The notes: generated by a model from the letters alone, not told the origin. A stretch of DNA of 64,000 nt from Terriglobales bacterium (GCA_035487355.1 DATHMF010000006.1:124001-188000), one strand, 5' to 3'. Shown: positions 1 through 9,939, counted from the stretch's first letter. Numbers and translations: made by a program.

Positions 1-766
1 GACTGAGATTACCGCCATCATTTGTGATTGGGACTGAATAACGAGCCAACTCCGCCTCGCCTGCTTGTTGTTTCGCGTATGCAATCGCTTCTTCCAGCGA
101 TTTCGGGTTCGGCTCTTCCCCGAAGAGGATCACTGCCGTTGTTCGCCACAGAATCCTCATGTCGAGCCAAAACGAGCGGTGGTCCACATACCAGACGTCG
201 AGCATGATCCGTTCAGGCCAGGAGATCTCAATGCCGCCATTCACCTGCGCCCAACCTGTCAGACCAGGAGGGATATCAAGACGCCGGCGCTGAAAGGCTG
301 AGTATTCTTCTACCTGCTCCAATACGGTCGGCCTCGGTCCGATCAGTGCCATGTCGCCGCACAGCACACTGAGCAACTGCGGAAGTTCATCAATCTTGAA
401 ACGACGTATCCACCTGCCAACGAGTGTGACCATAGGATGGTCTCCCCGAACCTGGCCGACTATAACCGCGGGGAGATTATTGACTCTCATGCTGCGAAAC
501 TTCAGCAGCTTGAATGGGCGGCCGAACAAGCCGGCTCGCGTTTGACGATAGAAAACCGGGCCACGATCAATAAGCCAGATCGCACAAGCAGTGATCAGGA
601 AAATAGGCGAAACCAGCAGGAGAAGCATGGCGCTGCCAAACACGTCAACCACCCGACGTACCATCTTGTCCGAAGCCTTTCCCCGCCGTGGGATGTCCCC
701 TTTTGGGAAAATTCGATCCGACTTCAATGCAGACTGCCATCGCGCATGAGTCAAGGGATTACTCAT
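1..766 (-). CDS. Undecaprenyl-phosphate sugar phosphotransferase (bacterial sugar transferase), C-terminus cut by window edge
   Basis: I read this frame directly from the reverse strand; 255 codons are visible without a stop. The product should transfer a sugar-1-phosphate to undecaprenyl phosphate at the inner membrane, the first step of repeat-unit assembly. It has one hydrophobic helix near residues 42-65, then the family hallmarks: KLLKFRSM, the RWIRRFKIDELPQL block, ALIGPRPT and the LDIPPGLTGWAQVNG segment. No N-terminal CoA-binding-like multi-span region is present, so it is the short PglC/WecP-like core type. The ATG (766-764) overlaps the TGA of the upstream polymerase gene in an ATGA junction, indicating translational coupling. 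The exact sugar cannot be told from sequence. The 3' end lies beyond base 1. Confidence 0.9.
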   Translation of the reverse strand, partial: MSNPLTHARWQSALKSDRIFPKGDIPRRGKASDKMVRRVVDVFGSAMLLLLVSPIFLITACAIWLIDRGPVFYRQTRAGLFGRPFKLLKFRSMRVNNLPAVIVGQVRGDHPMVTLVGRWIRRFKIDELPQLLSVLCGDMALIGPRPTVLEQVEEYSAFQRRRLDIPPGLTGWAQVNGGIEISWPERIMLDVWYVDHRSFWLDMRILWRTTAVILFGEEPNPKSLEEAIAYAKQQAGEAELARYSVPITNDGGNLS

Positions 767-2088
767 GCGGAGGCCTCGGCCAGAATCGCCAATTGGCTTT
801 CCTCGATCTCGTGCTCTGGCTCTTCGCTGGGCCTGGCCATTGGAGTAAGGTAGAGCAACATAGCTACAGCCAAACCTCCGTGGGTGATCAACACAGTGGT
901 CGGCGCCGAATTACTCAATGCCAATGCAGGCATTGCGGCCAGCAACACCGCCAGTTCGAAATTACGTCGCGCGGCGATAGAATCGTACAGCCAAATCGCA
1001 AAGGCCACTAAGAGCGTGAATCCCAGAATTCCGGCTACGCCTAAATCAGCGAAGCCCTGGGCCCACAGATTAGCGTTCGCGTCTGTATTCGAGCTGCCGA
1101 AATACACGAAACCGATTTCTCTTGAAGTCTCAAGCACGCTTGCATCCCGATAGAAATGGTAGGCAATCCCGGCATGGGACACCTGCGAGAAGTGCTCGAA
1201 GTAGAAACCCGTCAGCAACCCCGGCCCCGCCAGGGTACGGCGTGTGAACAACGAAGAAAAGAACACGTTGCCGGTGACGTGATCGGCCAGCGCGCAAATC
1301 AGGATGATCGCGATCAAACCCGAGGTGAAAGCGAAACCAAAGTTGCGCCGCCAGCGCCGCATGAACACTAACACCATCGGCAAGAACACAGCGGAGAACA
1401 CGACGGTCTTGAATCCAGTCACACCAAAAATGATGGCCTGGCCGATGATTCCGGCAGCCAGGTACAGAACCCGGCGATTGGCGATCCCGAACGCAATCAG
1501 AAATGGATTGAGCGCCTGGCCCAACTGTCCGACAGCATAGCCAAGGAGAGCCCCGCGCTCGGCAATGTATTCGCTGCGAATGTCGTACTCACTTGCTCCG
1601 GCAAACACGGAAGCCACGTTCGCCAGCACATTCGAGCTCCCATACGTGCACGCAAATCCGAGGCAAACCAACCAGATGAGTACGAATGCGGGCCAGAACA
1701 GAGTAGGACTTAGAGTGATCCGGCCGATTGCGAGCAACTTGGCCGAACAAACCAGGCAGAGAACGCCCATGCTTAGTAACAAGGAAATCTGGAGCGGGAA
1801 AAGCTTCTCAATCGGCACGCTCAGGCTCAACGTGGGCACCAGAATTGACGGTACGTAGGCAGCAAGATAGAGCCACCACACAATCAAAGCCGAGGGCCGG
1901 GAGAGAGAGTACGGCAACAACAACGCCGGCAGCACAGTGAGCGCAATCAGCCAAATCATCGTCCACGAATCGGGCCACGCCAGCCTGTAACCGTCATAGG
2001 AGAACGCGGGCGATATGATGACCGCGTATGTCCACAACAGTGCACTCATGTAGGCCCCGGCCACGAAGAGGCTCAGGAGTCTTTTCAT
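763..2088 (-). CDS. Polytopic membrane protein, Wzy-like O-antigen/EPS repeat-unit polymerase
   Basis: The 441-residue protein is almost entirely hydrophobic, with about ten or more predicted membrane spans and a larger extracytoplasmic loop around residues 270-340 (FTRRTLAGPGLLTGFYFEHF onward). That layout, and its place between an initiating sugar transferase and a Wzx flippase, fits an oligosaccharide repeat-unit polymerase that joins lipid-linked units in the periplasm. Wzy proteins have little sequence conservation, so the call rests mainly on topology and context. An O-antigen ligase-like protein is the main alternative. Its ATG overlaps the stop of the methyltransferase gene by 4 bases, and its own stop overlaps the sugar transferase start in the same way. 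Confidence 0.7.
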   Translation of the reverse strand: MKRLLSLFVAGAYMSALLWTYAVIISPAFSYDGYRLAWPDSWTMIWLIALTVLPALLLPYSLSRPSALIVWWLYLAAYVPSILVPTLSLSVPIEKLFPLQISLLLSMGVLCLVCSAKLLAIGRITLSPTLFWPAFVLIWLVCLGFACTYGSSNVLANVASVFAGASEYDIRSEYIAERGALLGYAVGQLGQALNPFLIAFGIANRRVLYLAAGIIGQAIIFGVTGFKTVVFSAVFLPMVLVFMRRWRRNFGFAFTSGLIAIILICALADHVTGNVFFSSLFTRRTLAGPGLLTGFYFEHFSQVSHAGIAYHFYRDASVLETSREIGFVYFGSSNTDANANLWAQGFADLGVAGILGFTLLVAFAIWLYDSIAARRNFELAVLLAAMPALALSNSAPTTVLITHGGLAVAMLLYLTPMARPSEEPEHEIEESQLAILAEASA

Positions 2089-3302
2089 TTCGCGCTCCCG
2101 GCCATTACGTCATCCACATCATGATCATGTGCTTGCGCAATTCGCTCGACCTGTTCAATCCGCTGCCCGAGTACCCCGACGCCGTACAGCTGCTTGCCGA
2201 ACAGCCGCCGGTATGTTCCCGGAGACTGCACTGCAACAAAGGCGAATCCTTGATCCTCGAACCATTCCAAGACTTCGTTATAGCTGTGCCGGTGGGCGTA
2301 ACGTGGAGAGAGCCAGTCGCGTAGACCATGATTTGTATTCGCCGGCTTCCACTTGTCCTTGTGGCGGAGTGTCATCTTGATGGGCACGTGAAAAATAGCA
2401 GTCAACATGGCGAAAACAGCATCGCGCAACGGTTTCGGTGAACGACTCACCAACGGCCGCAACACTTTCTCAAAATTCCATTTGGAGCGAAGAACCACCC
2501 CTTTAAAGCCCTTCGGAAGCAGGTGTGAATCCAGACTGTAGACCCAGATAAACAGATGCCCGCCAGGGGAGGCAAACGATGCGATCGAATCAAATGCCGC
2601 TTTGGTTGAATACGTATGGTGGATTACCCCCTGGCTGTAGACCACATCGAAAGTGGCGCGCCTAAATGGGAGATGGAACAGCGACGCAATCACGAGGTGA
2701 AATCGGGGAGTGGTGCGGTGAGTTCGTCCTCTCTGCAACAAGGCGAAGTTCAGATCAACCCCAATAATCTCGGCGTTGCCCACGGCGGTTTGGACTGCCA
2801 CCGTTTCCGCCCCAAGACCAACGCCTATATTTAAAACCGTCTTGAATTGATCATGCGTCGGCTGCAGCGGCCTTAACCAGACCTGCCGGTTAAGTTCGAT
2901 CAAGTCGTCAAGGGTTGAAGTAAAAGAAAGCTCATTGTCCTGAAGCCGATCCCATTCATCGCTGAAGGTTTCCTGTACCGATCTTTCGCCCGCCTCCGGA
3001 TTGCCCGTCGGCATGGTGTAGCCCGAGACCACACCCATATGCTGCTGGTGCTTTTCACTAAATTTCCTGTGAACACACGTGGGAAAGATGAGCATGACGG
3101 GGATATACTCCAGCACCGGGTACCAGACGCGGCAACGCGCGCAGCTCAGCACGCCTTCTTTGACAACAGTCTCATGATCCAGCCCCCGATACTGTACTGA
3201 TTCTGGCTGCGCCATCTGCACGCGTTCTTCGACGAATGCGTTCAGGTTGAGATCGCCGCCGCAAACGGGACAGCAAAGTAAGTCCCGCAATCTGTTCTTC
3301 AA
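2085..3302 (-). CDS. SAM-dependent methyltransferase with N-terminal zinc-ribbon (Trm112-like)
   Basis: The 405-residue protein opens with a Cys-pair segment (CCPVCGGDLN near residue 10 and CARCRVWYP near residue 55) that resembles the Trm112-like zinc ribbon. The class I Rossmann methyltransferase motif I follows as VLNIGVGLGAET, with the acidic motif II residue in GVDLN and a later FDVVYSQGVIHHT segment. Such fusions are common in glycan and secondary-metabolite clusters. Here it probably methylates a sugar or lipid-linked intermediate of the polysaccharide, but the substrate cannot be read from sequence. It is coupled by a 4-base overlap to the polymerase gene downstream. The 72-base gap to asnB upstream shows no terminator. 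Confidence 0.8.
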   Translation of the reverse strand: MKNRLRDLLCCPVCGGDLNLNAFVEERVQMAQPESVQYRGLDHETVVKEGVLSCARCRVWYPVLEYIPVMLIFPTCVHRKFSEKHQQHMGVVSGYTMPTGNPEAGERSVQETFSDEWDRLQDNELSFTSTLDDLIELNRQVWLRPLQPTHDQFKTVLNIGVGLGAETVAVQTAVGNAEIIGVDLNFALLQRGRTHRTTPRFHLVIASLFHLPFRRATFDVVYSQGVIHHTYSTKAAFDSIASFASPGGHLFIWVYSLDSHLLPKGFKGVVLRSKWNFEKVLRPLVSRSPKPLRDAVFAMLTAIFHVPIKMTLRHKDKWKPANTNHGLRDWLSPRYAHRHSYNEVLEWFEDQGFAFVAVQSPGTYRRLFGKQLYGVGVLGQRIEQVERIAQAHDHDVDDVMAGSAK

Positions 3303-3374
3303 CTTCTCCTCCTCACAATGCTCCGGGTCCTGAACTAAGTTTGGAATTTGACTCCATAAACAGGCAAAGATCTG

Positions 3375-5297
3375 TTAGCTGTAAACCACGCCCAAGTCTT
3401 CTGTCCATCGGATGAGATTTACCCATCGCCATATACGGAAATCAAAGGGACTTCGACCTTTGCGGACCGACTCCCACTCCTGCTGGGCGATATCAAGGTT
3501 CAAAAAGGGAACGTGATGGGCAGCATCGCTGTCCAGAGTCGCGCGTACCCAACTATCCAGCAGCTTCAGCCAACTATCTTCGGGTGTGACAAAACCGAGC
3601 TTGTCGCGCCGGTCGAGTACGACGTCGGGCACGATGCCGCGCATGGCTTTTCGAAACACGGCCTTCGATGTGCCATCGGGAGCAATGATGTACTCTTCCG
3701 GAAGACCCTGCAGAAAGCACACCAAGTCGGGGGTCAGAAATGGAACTCGACTCTCTACCGAAAAGGCCATGGAATTCCGGTCTTCGTATCGCAACAGGCA
3801 AGGCAGGGTTTGACTGACACTGCGCGAGAGGCTCTCCCTCAGAACGTCCCGAACCGTGGTGTAGTTCACAAATGCCGGCCCAACTCCCCGCTCGGAGAAC
3901 CAAATGCGATTCAGCCACGCTGGGATTGCATCTTTACCCGCGAACTTGCGCGCAACCGATTGCAGAGCAGGCGGCAAGAGATAATCGGCACAGCAGGCCA
4001 GCCCCTGATACTTACCAAATCCCTCGAGGTGCGAGAAGCCTTGCAGAAACTTCGCCGCCTGCGACCAGCAGCCATGGCGGAGCAGCGAAGCAAGCCGCGC
4101 ACCCAGGTAATGCCGGTAGCCGCCCAGGATTTCGTCGGCGCCCTGGCCATCGAGCATCACCTTGATGCCTGCTGCCTTTGCCGCGCGAAACACCTGGTAC
4201 TGCGCATACGCGCTCGTGCCTCCGAAGGGCTCGTCATGGAAATGCATCATGGTATCGAGATCGGCGGCAAGTTCGTTCGCCGTGGCCCGCACTTTATGGA
4301 CGTGCGCTCTCGCCTCATGCCCCACGATGTCGATCCAGCGCTCTTCACTGATGGCCTTGTCTTCAGCAATGAAGCTAAAAGCGTGGATCTCGGCGTTGGT
4401 ATCCAAGTGACGAATTGCCATCACGATTGAGGAGGAGTCAATACCCCCGGAGAGCGCCGCGCCCAGAGGAACATCACTGCGCAAATGCAGTTCAACGTTG
4501 CGCAAGAAGAGTTCGCGGACGTGTTGCGCCGCCTCGTCGAAGGAGATATCCAGGTCGCCATCGGATTCGGGCGACCAGTAACGTTGCGGCTCACCAGGAC
4601 TGCCGCCCTCCAATGATATTTCCAGGATGTGCGCCGCCGGCAGTTGCTGGATGCACGAAAGCAGCGTCTGCGAGCCGAAATCGGTCATCCCGTAGCGCAG
4701 ATAGAAGAGCAGCCGTTCCGCATTCGCCTCTGGCCGGGAAAGCCCAAATGTCAGCAGCACTTTAATTTCGGACCCGAAGCAGAAAAGACCATCGCGGAAT
4801 GAATAGTAAAGCGGTTTGATGCCGAAGAAGTCACGCGCCAGCAGGACAATTCGGCGCTCGGTATCCAGGAGCGCAAACGCGAACATACCCACGAAACGCT
4901 GCAATGCCTGCGTGCCCCACTCCGCGTAGGCGGCCAGCAGCACTTCCGTATCTGACTGTGACCTGAAACGATGGCCGAGCCCCTGAAGTTCCTGGCGGAG
5001 TTCTTTGTAGTTGTAGATTTCTCCGTTGTATACAACATGGTAGTGTCCATCGGGTGTGCTCATCGGCTGCCATCCCGAATTGCTGGTGTCAAGGATCGAG
5101 AGACGGCGATGCAGTAACAGCACCTCGGGTTCGCGGTCGGGTGGAGTCCATTCGCGGCCACGCTCAACTCTGGCACGCGTGAACCGCAACCATCCGTAAT
5201 CGTCGGGACCGCGATGCTCTATGCACTGCAAAACTGCCGGCGCACATGAAGACTTACCCCGGTCCGGCTGCGCAATGAAACCTGCAATTCCACACAT
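3375..5297 (-). CDS. asnB: Asparagine synthase (glutamine-hydrolysing)
   Basis: This 640-residue class II glutamine amidotransferase starts MCGIAGF, placing the catalytic Cys at position 2 after Met removal. The glutaminase domain continues with RGPDDYG and YNGEIYNY. The synthetase domain has the PP-loop SGGIDSS at 283-289, which adenylates aspartate. Free-standing AsnB makes asparagine in the cytoplasm. Homologues inside polysaccharide loci (the WbpS type) are thought to amidate uronic acid sugars. The neighbouring genes appear to make a diacetamido-uronic acid, so amidation of that sugar is a reasonable inference, but housekeeping asparagine synthesis cannot be excluded. It lies 18 bases downstream of the flippase gene. 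Confidence 0.9.
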   Translation of the reverse strand: MCGIAGFIAQPDRGKSSCAPAVLQCIEHRGPDDYGWLRFTRARVERGREWTPPDREPEVLLLHRRLSILDTSNSGWQPMSTPDGHYHVVYNGEIYNYKELRQELQGLGHRFRSQSDTEVLLAAYAEWGTQALQRFVGMFAFALLDTERRIVLLARDFFGIKPLYYSFRDGLFCFGSEIKVLLTFGLSRPEANAERLLFYLRYGMTDFGSQTLLSCIQQLPAAHILEISLEGGSPGEPQRYWSPESDGDLDISFDEAAQHVRELFLRNVELHLRSDVPLGAALSGGIDSSSIVMAIRHLDTNAEIHAFSFIAEDKAISEERWIDIVGHEARAHVHKVRATANELAADLDTMMHFHDEPFGGTSAYAQYQVFRAAKAAGIKVMLDGQGADEILGGYRHYLGARLASLLRHGCWSQAAKFLQGFSHLEGFGKYQGLACCADYLLPPALQSVARKFAGKDAIPAWLNRIWFSERGVGPAFVNYTTVRDVLRESLSRSVSQTLPCLLRYEDRNSMAFSVESRVPFLTPDLVCFLQGLPEEYIIAPDGTSKAVFRKAMRGIVPDVVLDRRDKLGFVTPEDSWLKLLDSWVRATLDSDAAHHVPFLNLDIAQQEWESVRKGRSPFDFRIWRWVNLIRWTEDLGVVYS

Positions 5298-5315
5298 GAT
5301 GATTTTCTCGTTGAA

Positions 5316-6677
5316 TCAGGCAGCCTTGGCTTGGGCCTGTGTGCTGAGGTTTGCCTTGAAACGCGTGATGATGCGAACCAATATCAGATAGTAGGCGACG
5401 CGCAAAGCGATGTTGACAATGGTTAGAATCTTGATCGTCTGCATCACTGCCATGCCACGCGACTGCGCCACGAAAAAGACCGTCAGCAGCGACCCTACGT
5501 ACACCACGTCCCAGATCAGCTTCATCTCCTGGCCACTGAGCACGAGCACGACGCGGCTGACCGGACTGACGACAAACTCCGAGAGATACCATGGCGCAAT
5601 CACGGCAGCCATAGTGCCGGAGAGGGCCCACTCTGCGCCGAACACCGAGCGAAACAGCGGCGCGCCCCAGAACCAGAGGACCATTGTAGGAATGCCACCC
5701 AGCAAGAGCAGGCTGAGGCTGGTGCGACTGAACAGGCGCATGATCCGGTCTGGCGTCTCGCGCACACAAGTAGCTAGGTGAGTATGGAACGTGTCGGCTA
5801 CAGCGGCCGTGATCAGTACGCTCGGAACGGTGATCGCCCTCCACACCAGCGAGTAATAGCCTCCGACCGAGATGCCGTATAACCGGATCAGCAGCGGAAC
5901 CGTAAGACCAAGACAAAGCGCGTCGAGAAATGAGGATGGAAGTGAATACAGCGGAAACTTGCGGTTTTGCCACAACACTTGCATCAACTCTTTCCGGCGA
6001 AAGCTAGTGGCGTAGCTCCGCAGCACCGGCCAGGCGCTGCGAACCATTCGGGACATGCCCATACAGCGCCCCAAAGCTTCGCCGAGCAGCAACCCTGCCG
6101 AATGAAAGCTGGCAAAGCCGCAAGCGGTTTGAAAAATGGCCCGCCCGGCGCTCTGGACCACAACCCCCTGCGACACCTGGCTGAATCGCTCTTCTCGCAG
6201 GCACAAGTAGCGCAGTGCGGAAAAAACTCCGAAGGAAGCAAGGGTAAGCACCATGAGCAGCGGTGTAAACCACGGCAAGACGCCATAACCAAGCACGGAA
6301 AAGTGGATCAGCACCCACAGAATACTCCCGGCCAGAACACTCATGGGCAACGCCAGGATGAGCGATGCAAAGGTCAGATACGCAGCCTCAGACTCGTCTT
6401 TGCCCGAGACGATGCTGGTCTCATATTGCAAGGCTACTGCAACGCCCACCACGCTAATAAAACTAGTGAAGAGGGCCAGCGCTCCGAAATTGTCCGGTCC
6501 GTAAATTCGCGTGAGAACCGGTGCGGCGGCAAGTGTGAATATGTGTCCGACGGCCGTTCCGCTGCTCAATATGCCGACATTGCGGACGAACGCACTCGAA
6601 CGCAGGCGCGCGAACCGCGACGACGGAATGTTGATCAAGGCGCCGCCCCACTGCCTCAGGGTCACAAACGCCGACAT
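5316..6677 (-). CDS. Wzx-type lipid-linked oligosaccharide flippase (MATE-like polysaccharide biosynthesis protein)
   Basis: The 453-residue protein has about twelve hydrophobic segments and the N-terminal pattern typical of the polysaccharide biosynthesis flippase family: VRNVGILSSGTAVGHIFTLA, then PVLTRIYGPDNFGALALFTS. Family members flip undecaprenyl-linked repeat units from the cytoplasmic to the periplasmic face. With the polymerase and initiating transferase in the same run of genes, this supports a Wzx/Wzy-dependent pathway. The gene is 18 bases upstream of asnB, so co-transcription is likely. A 105-base gap separates it from the beta-helix gene upstream. Confidence 0.88.
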   Translation of the reverse strand: MSAFVTLRQWGGALINIPSSRFARLRSSAFVRNVGILSSGTAVGHIFTLAAAPVLTRIYGPDNFGALALFTSFISVVGVAVALQYETSIVSGKDESEAAYLTFASLILALPMSVLAGSILWVLIHFSVLGYGVLPWFTPLLMVLTLASFGVFSALRYLCLREERFSQVSQGVVVQSAGRAIFQTACGFASFHSAGLLLGEALGRCMGMSRMVRSAWPVLRSYATSFRRKELMQVLWQNRKFPLYSLPSSFLDALCLGLTVPLLIRLYGISVGGYYSLVWRAITVPSVLITAAVADTFHTHLATCVRETPDRIMRLFSRTSLSLLLLGGIPTMVLWFWGAPLFRSVFGAEWALSGTMAAVIAPWYLSEFVVSPVSRVVLVLSGQEMKLIWDVVYVGSLLTVFFVAQSRGMAVMQTIKILTIVNIALRVAYYLILVRIITRFKANLSTQAQAKAA

Positions 6678-6782
6678 TAGGACTGGATACTCATGTTTGA
6701 GGGTTCTTGAATCACTGACCTGCCGCCACAGGCGAATTTTTCCGAGGAGATAATTACAGAGCCGCCCTGCATGAGCATGGCA

Positions 6783-8636
6783 TCAGTGTGTAACAGTCAT
6801 CCCTTGATACTTGATGTTGGCTGCGGTAACGCTGGTGAGGGCGGATGTATTCAATACGATCGTGTCCGGCACTGTGGCGCTGCCCGTACTATCTACGAGA
6901 GCCAGGATACGCGCATTCAGGTCCGTGCCTCCCGATCCCGCTCCCGAAATTGTGATGTTCATGCCCTCAGGCAGACAGTCATACCAGAACTGAGTACCCC
7001 CGCAGTAGGTAGAGCCAGCCAAATTCGTGATTGTGGTCTGACCCGCTGTCATGCTTCCGATGGCTTGAACGTTCGTGGTGTCGTCCGAACCAAAACCAAG
7101 CAGAGGCGCAGTGACTGTCCAGTATGCGGTCCCGCTGGTGTTATAGATCGTATCTCCATATTGACCGATCAAGACAGTACTGGTTGGGTCGGTCACGTTA
7201 TACGGGATGGTATACGGGGAGACAAACTGACTGGTTTGAACGTATGTGTAGGTATTGTCCGTTCCGAGGATTATGTGATTTTGCTCGTAGAACTGGTAAA
7301 TCTGATATTTGGGAGCAAATGTGCTCAGCGACGGGTTGAGTTGATTGCCACTGATCGCTATGTCGTAGTTGCCTATGCTCACGAATTCAATCTGAGAAGA
7401 CCCAACATCGTAGGCGGAGATCATGTCATGAGCAATGTTGTTCTTAATGGTCCCGTGCTGGTTGAGGTACCAGATATCCAAACAGCTCTGGTTCCAATTG
7501 TTGCAGGTGTTGTTCTCGTACTTGAAGTATTGCACTGCCTTCGCATAGATTCCACCCGTCTCGTTCCCGCTGCTCGCCCCCGATGAAGTTGAACCGAAGC
7601 CGCTACAGGTGTTCCACTCCACATCCACATGAGTGACGGGAACCATAATAGAGTCAGACGATACGGCAATACAGCTACGGTTCCCATAATTTGGATTTGC
7701 CGTTGAGTAGACACTGCTGGTAAATGTGTTCCGCAGAATATGAAGATCGTCAGCAACAGGGGTTATCGCTCCGTTTACCGCCAAGCCAGCGTCAACGCCG
7801 TACGCCGCATTGCTGCAGGAGTTATTAGTAAACCATTGGTGCTGTCCGCCGTGGGAGTCATAGCACTCCCAGGTCGGAATATTGCTTACGGTATTGCCAT
7901 CCACCCAAACATATGTGTTGTAGTTGGCCTCACGATAATTTTCGTAGTCCGAGGCTATGATGCCATAAGCCAAACCGCTGGCTGCGGTCGCTGTGCTAAC
8001 TGTGTTATTCAGGATGGAGATGTGATCGCCGCCCATACCAGCGGCAATGCCTGCATAGCTAAAATTAGTCACAGAGTTGTTCAAGATGTAACAGAAGGAA
8101 CAGTACTTCACCACGATGCCGTAATATCCCTGAATGGAGTTGACGTTAAGGTTCTGGAAGGTGCAGTTCTTGCAATAATCAGCGCGGATGCCGTCCATTC
8201 CCCCAGTGGGGTTGGCTGTAACTGGTGTCCCGTTTTGGACCTGCAAATCGGTTACTTTGATGTTGGTGACTGGTGCACTTGAAGTCCCAAGTACCCTGAT
8301 AATTTGCTTTGCTCCGAGACTCGAACCGGCAGTCAAAGTGGTGGAACTTGCCCCAGTTCCCTGCAGCCATATATTGGACGCTAATACGATCTGTGTATTG
8401 ATGGAATATGTCCCGGCTGGAATTGTGATCGCTCCACCAGACGAGCCCAAAGTGGCGACACAGTTGTTAACTTGCGTTCCCATATCTCCGCCAGCAGATG
8501 AGGTGTTGCAAACTTGGCCGTGCGCCAGCACGGCGGTCAAGATTACGAGTGTTGCGATTGATACACTAGTCTTATCGCGATTGGAAAACAAAGCAAAGAA
8601 GCGGAAAAAACTTCGCAAACAGTTCGGTATTGTCAC
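6783..8636 (-). CDS. Secreted right-handed parallel beta-helix protein (pectate-lyase-like fold)
   Basis: I prefer the GTG start at 8636 because GGGAGG lies about 7 bases before it; an in-frame ATG at 8660 is the alternative. The 617-residue product has a basic N-terminus and a hydrophobic signal segment ending in LTAVLAHGQ. It then begins a Pectate_lyase_3-like start (GGAITIPAGTYSI, NIWLQGTGASSTTL) and many NNxV/NNTC-type beta-helix turns, such as ISILNNTVS and FKYENNTCNNW. Such proteins bind or cleave polysaccharides outside the cell. Its position among synthesis genes suggests a lyase or epimerase acting on the exported polymer, but I cannot identify catalytic residues. The C-terminal 150 residues look like a separate beta-rich domain. 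Confidence 0.78.
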   Translation of the reverse strand: MTIPNCLRSFFRFFALFSNRDKTSVSIATLVILTAVLAHGQVCNTSSAGGDMGTQVNNCVATLGSSGGAITIPAGTYSINTQIVLASNIWLQGTGASSTTLTAGSSLGAKQIIRVLGTSSAPVTNIKVTDLQVQNGTPVTANPTGGMDGIRADYCKNCTFQNLNVNSIQGYYGIVVKYCSFCYILNNSVTNFSYAGIAAGMGGDHISILNNTVSTATAASGLAYGIIASDYENYREANYNTYVWVDGNTVSNIPTWECYDSHGGQHQWFTNNSCSNAAYGVDAGLAVNGAITPVADDLHILRNTFTSSVYSTANPNYGNRSCIAVSSDSIMVPVTHVDVEWNTCSGFGSTSSGASSGNETGGIYAKAVQYFKYENNTCNNWNQSCLDIWYLNQHGTIKNNIAHDMISAYDVGSSQIEFVSIGNYDIAISGNQLNPSLSTFAPKYQIYQFYEQNHIILGTDNTYTYVQTSQFVSPYTIPYNVTDPTSTVLIGQYGDTIYNTSGTAYWTVTAPLLGFGSDDTTNVQAIGSMTAGQTTITNLAGSTYCGGTQFWYDCLPEGMNITISGAGSGGTDLNARILALVDSTGSATVPDTIVLNTSALTSVTAANIKYQGMTVTH

Positions 8637-8744
8637 GGTCCGGCCTCCCGCTCCGCACATGACGGAGCTTACGCTACGGGTTAACTTGAACCCACTCTTT
8701 CAAACAGGAGAAGGTTCGCATGGTTCTTCTTTGGCGGTACCGGG

Positions 8745-9926
8745 TCAAGCACCGATTTTGGCTATTGTTTCTGAATTTAGGATTTCAGCAGCTTTCTTTT
8801 GCCGCACCCTGGTCGCGACTGGTGCCACTGCTCGGTGCACAGCCTGCGCAATTTCTTGCTGGTCACCTTTGTTGAGATACGGATGCATGGGCAAGCTGAC
8901 GACCCGTTCAGCAGCAGCTTCCGCGTTCGGAAAGCTTCCGCGTCCCACTCCAGGAATTGCAAACGCGGGCTGAAGATGCAGTGGGATTGGATAATGCACG
9001 GCAGTGGGAATGCCTTCGGTCTTCAACTGCTCTTGAAATGCTTGTCGGTCTTCCACCTGGATTGTGTACTGGGCATAAACCGAGGTGTTGTGAGGCTCTA
9101 CGTATGGCGTCGTAACCACGTCCTTAAGCAGTTCGCTTAAGGAAGCGCCAATGCAAACGCGATTTGCGATTTCAGCGTCGAATGTTTGGAGCTTTGCCAG
9201 AAGCACGGCAGCCTGTAAGGTATCGAGGCGGCCGTTGATGCCAACCAGCGGATGGTGATAGCGGCGGTCCTGGCCATGGAGCCGAATCTGCCGCATTCGG
9301 GTTGCTAGTGCTTCATCGTTGCTGAAGCATGCTCCACCGTCACCGTAACAGCCGAGTGGCTTTGAGGGGAAGAAGCTGGTGCACCCGATTGTGGAGAGAT
9401 TGCACGAAGGCCGCCCCTTGTGGGTCGCGCCGAAGCTTTGGGCCGCGTCCTCGATGACGGCGATACCATGCGCAGCAGCCACTTCGTTGATGGCATCCAT
9501 CTCCGCACATTGACCATAAAGCGAGACGGCGATGATGGCTTTGGTGCGCGGCATAATCACCGCATCCAGTAGCTTCGGATCGAGGTTGTACGTGCGCGGA
9601 TCAATGTCCACAAAGACCGGCCGCGCTCCAAGCAGCGCGATGGTCTCTGCCGTCGCGACAAAGCTAAACGGCGTGGTTACGACCTCATCGCCGATGCCGA
9701 CGCCAAGCGCCATCAGTGCAATCAGCAGCGCGTCAGTTCCACTCGCACACCCGATGCAGTACCGGCTACCGGTGCGCGCCGCCAGGCTCTGCTCAAGTTC
9801 CGCCACCTCAGGCCCCATGATGAACTGGCTATGCTGAAGAACTGCGTGAATGCGTGCATCAACGGCAGCTTTCAGGCTTGCGTACTGTGTCTTGAGGTCA
9901 ACAAATTCCATACTTGCTCTGCTCAT
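8745..9926 (-). CDS. DegT/DnrJ/EryC1/StrS aminotransferase, WbpE-like
   Basis: This 393-residue PLP enzyme of the sugar aminotransferase family shows the phosphate-binding GCASGTDALLIAL (59-71), the PLP ring aspartate in VIEDAAQ (Asp160) and the Schiff-base lysine in FFPSKPLGCYGDGG (Lys189). With the adjacent WbpB-like dehydrogenase and WbpD-like acetyltransferase it completes the established three-step route from UDP-N-acetylglucosaminuronic acid to UDP-2,3-diacetamido-2,3-dideoxyglucuronic acid, in which WbpE aminates the 3-keto sugar using glutamate. The pathway call rests on the combination of three families; a different amino sugar is possible. It lies 13 bases downstream of the FAD enzyme gene. 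Confidence 0.88.
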   Translation of the reverse strand: MSRASMEFVDLKTQYASLKAAVDARIHAVLQHSQFIMGPEVAELEQSLAARTGSRYCIGCASGTDALLIALMALGVGIGDEVVTTPFSFVATAETIALLGARPVFVDIDPRTYNLDPKLLDAVIMPRTKAIIAVSLYGQCAEMDAINEVAAAHGIAVIEDAAQSFGATHKGRPSCNLSTIGCTSFFPSKPLGCYGDGGACFSNDEALATRMRQIRLHGQDRRYHHPLVGINGRLDTLQAAVLLAKLQTFDAEIANRVCIGASLSELLKDVVTTPYVEPHNTSVYAQYTIQVEDRQAFQEQLKTEGIPTAVHYPIPLHLQPAFAIPGVGRGSFPNAEAAAERVVSLPMHPYLNKGDQQEIAQAVHRAVAPVATRVRQKKAAEILNSETIAKIGA

Positions 9927-9939
9927 TCGAACTCCTCGA

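Noticed and set aside
3513..4430. 305-codon plus-strand frame
   Set aside because: It is antisense to the clear asparagine synthase gene and has no ribosome site or domain.
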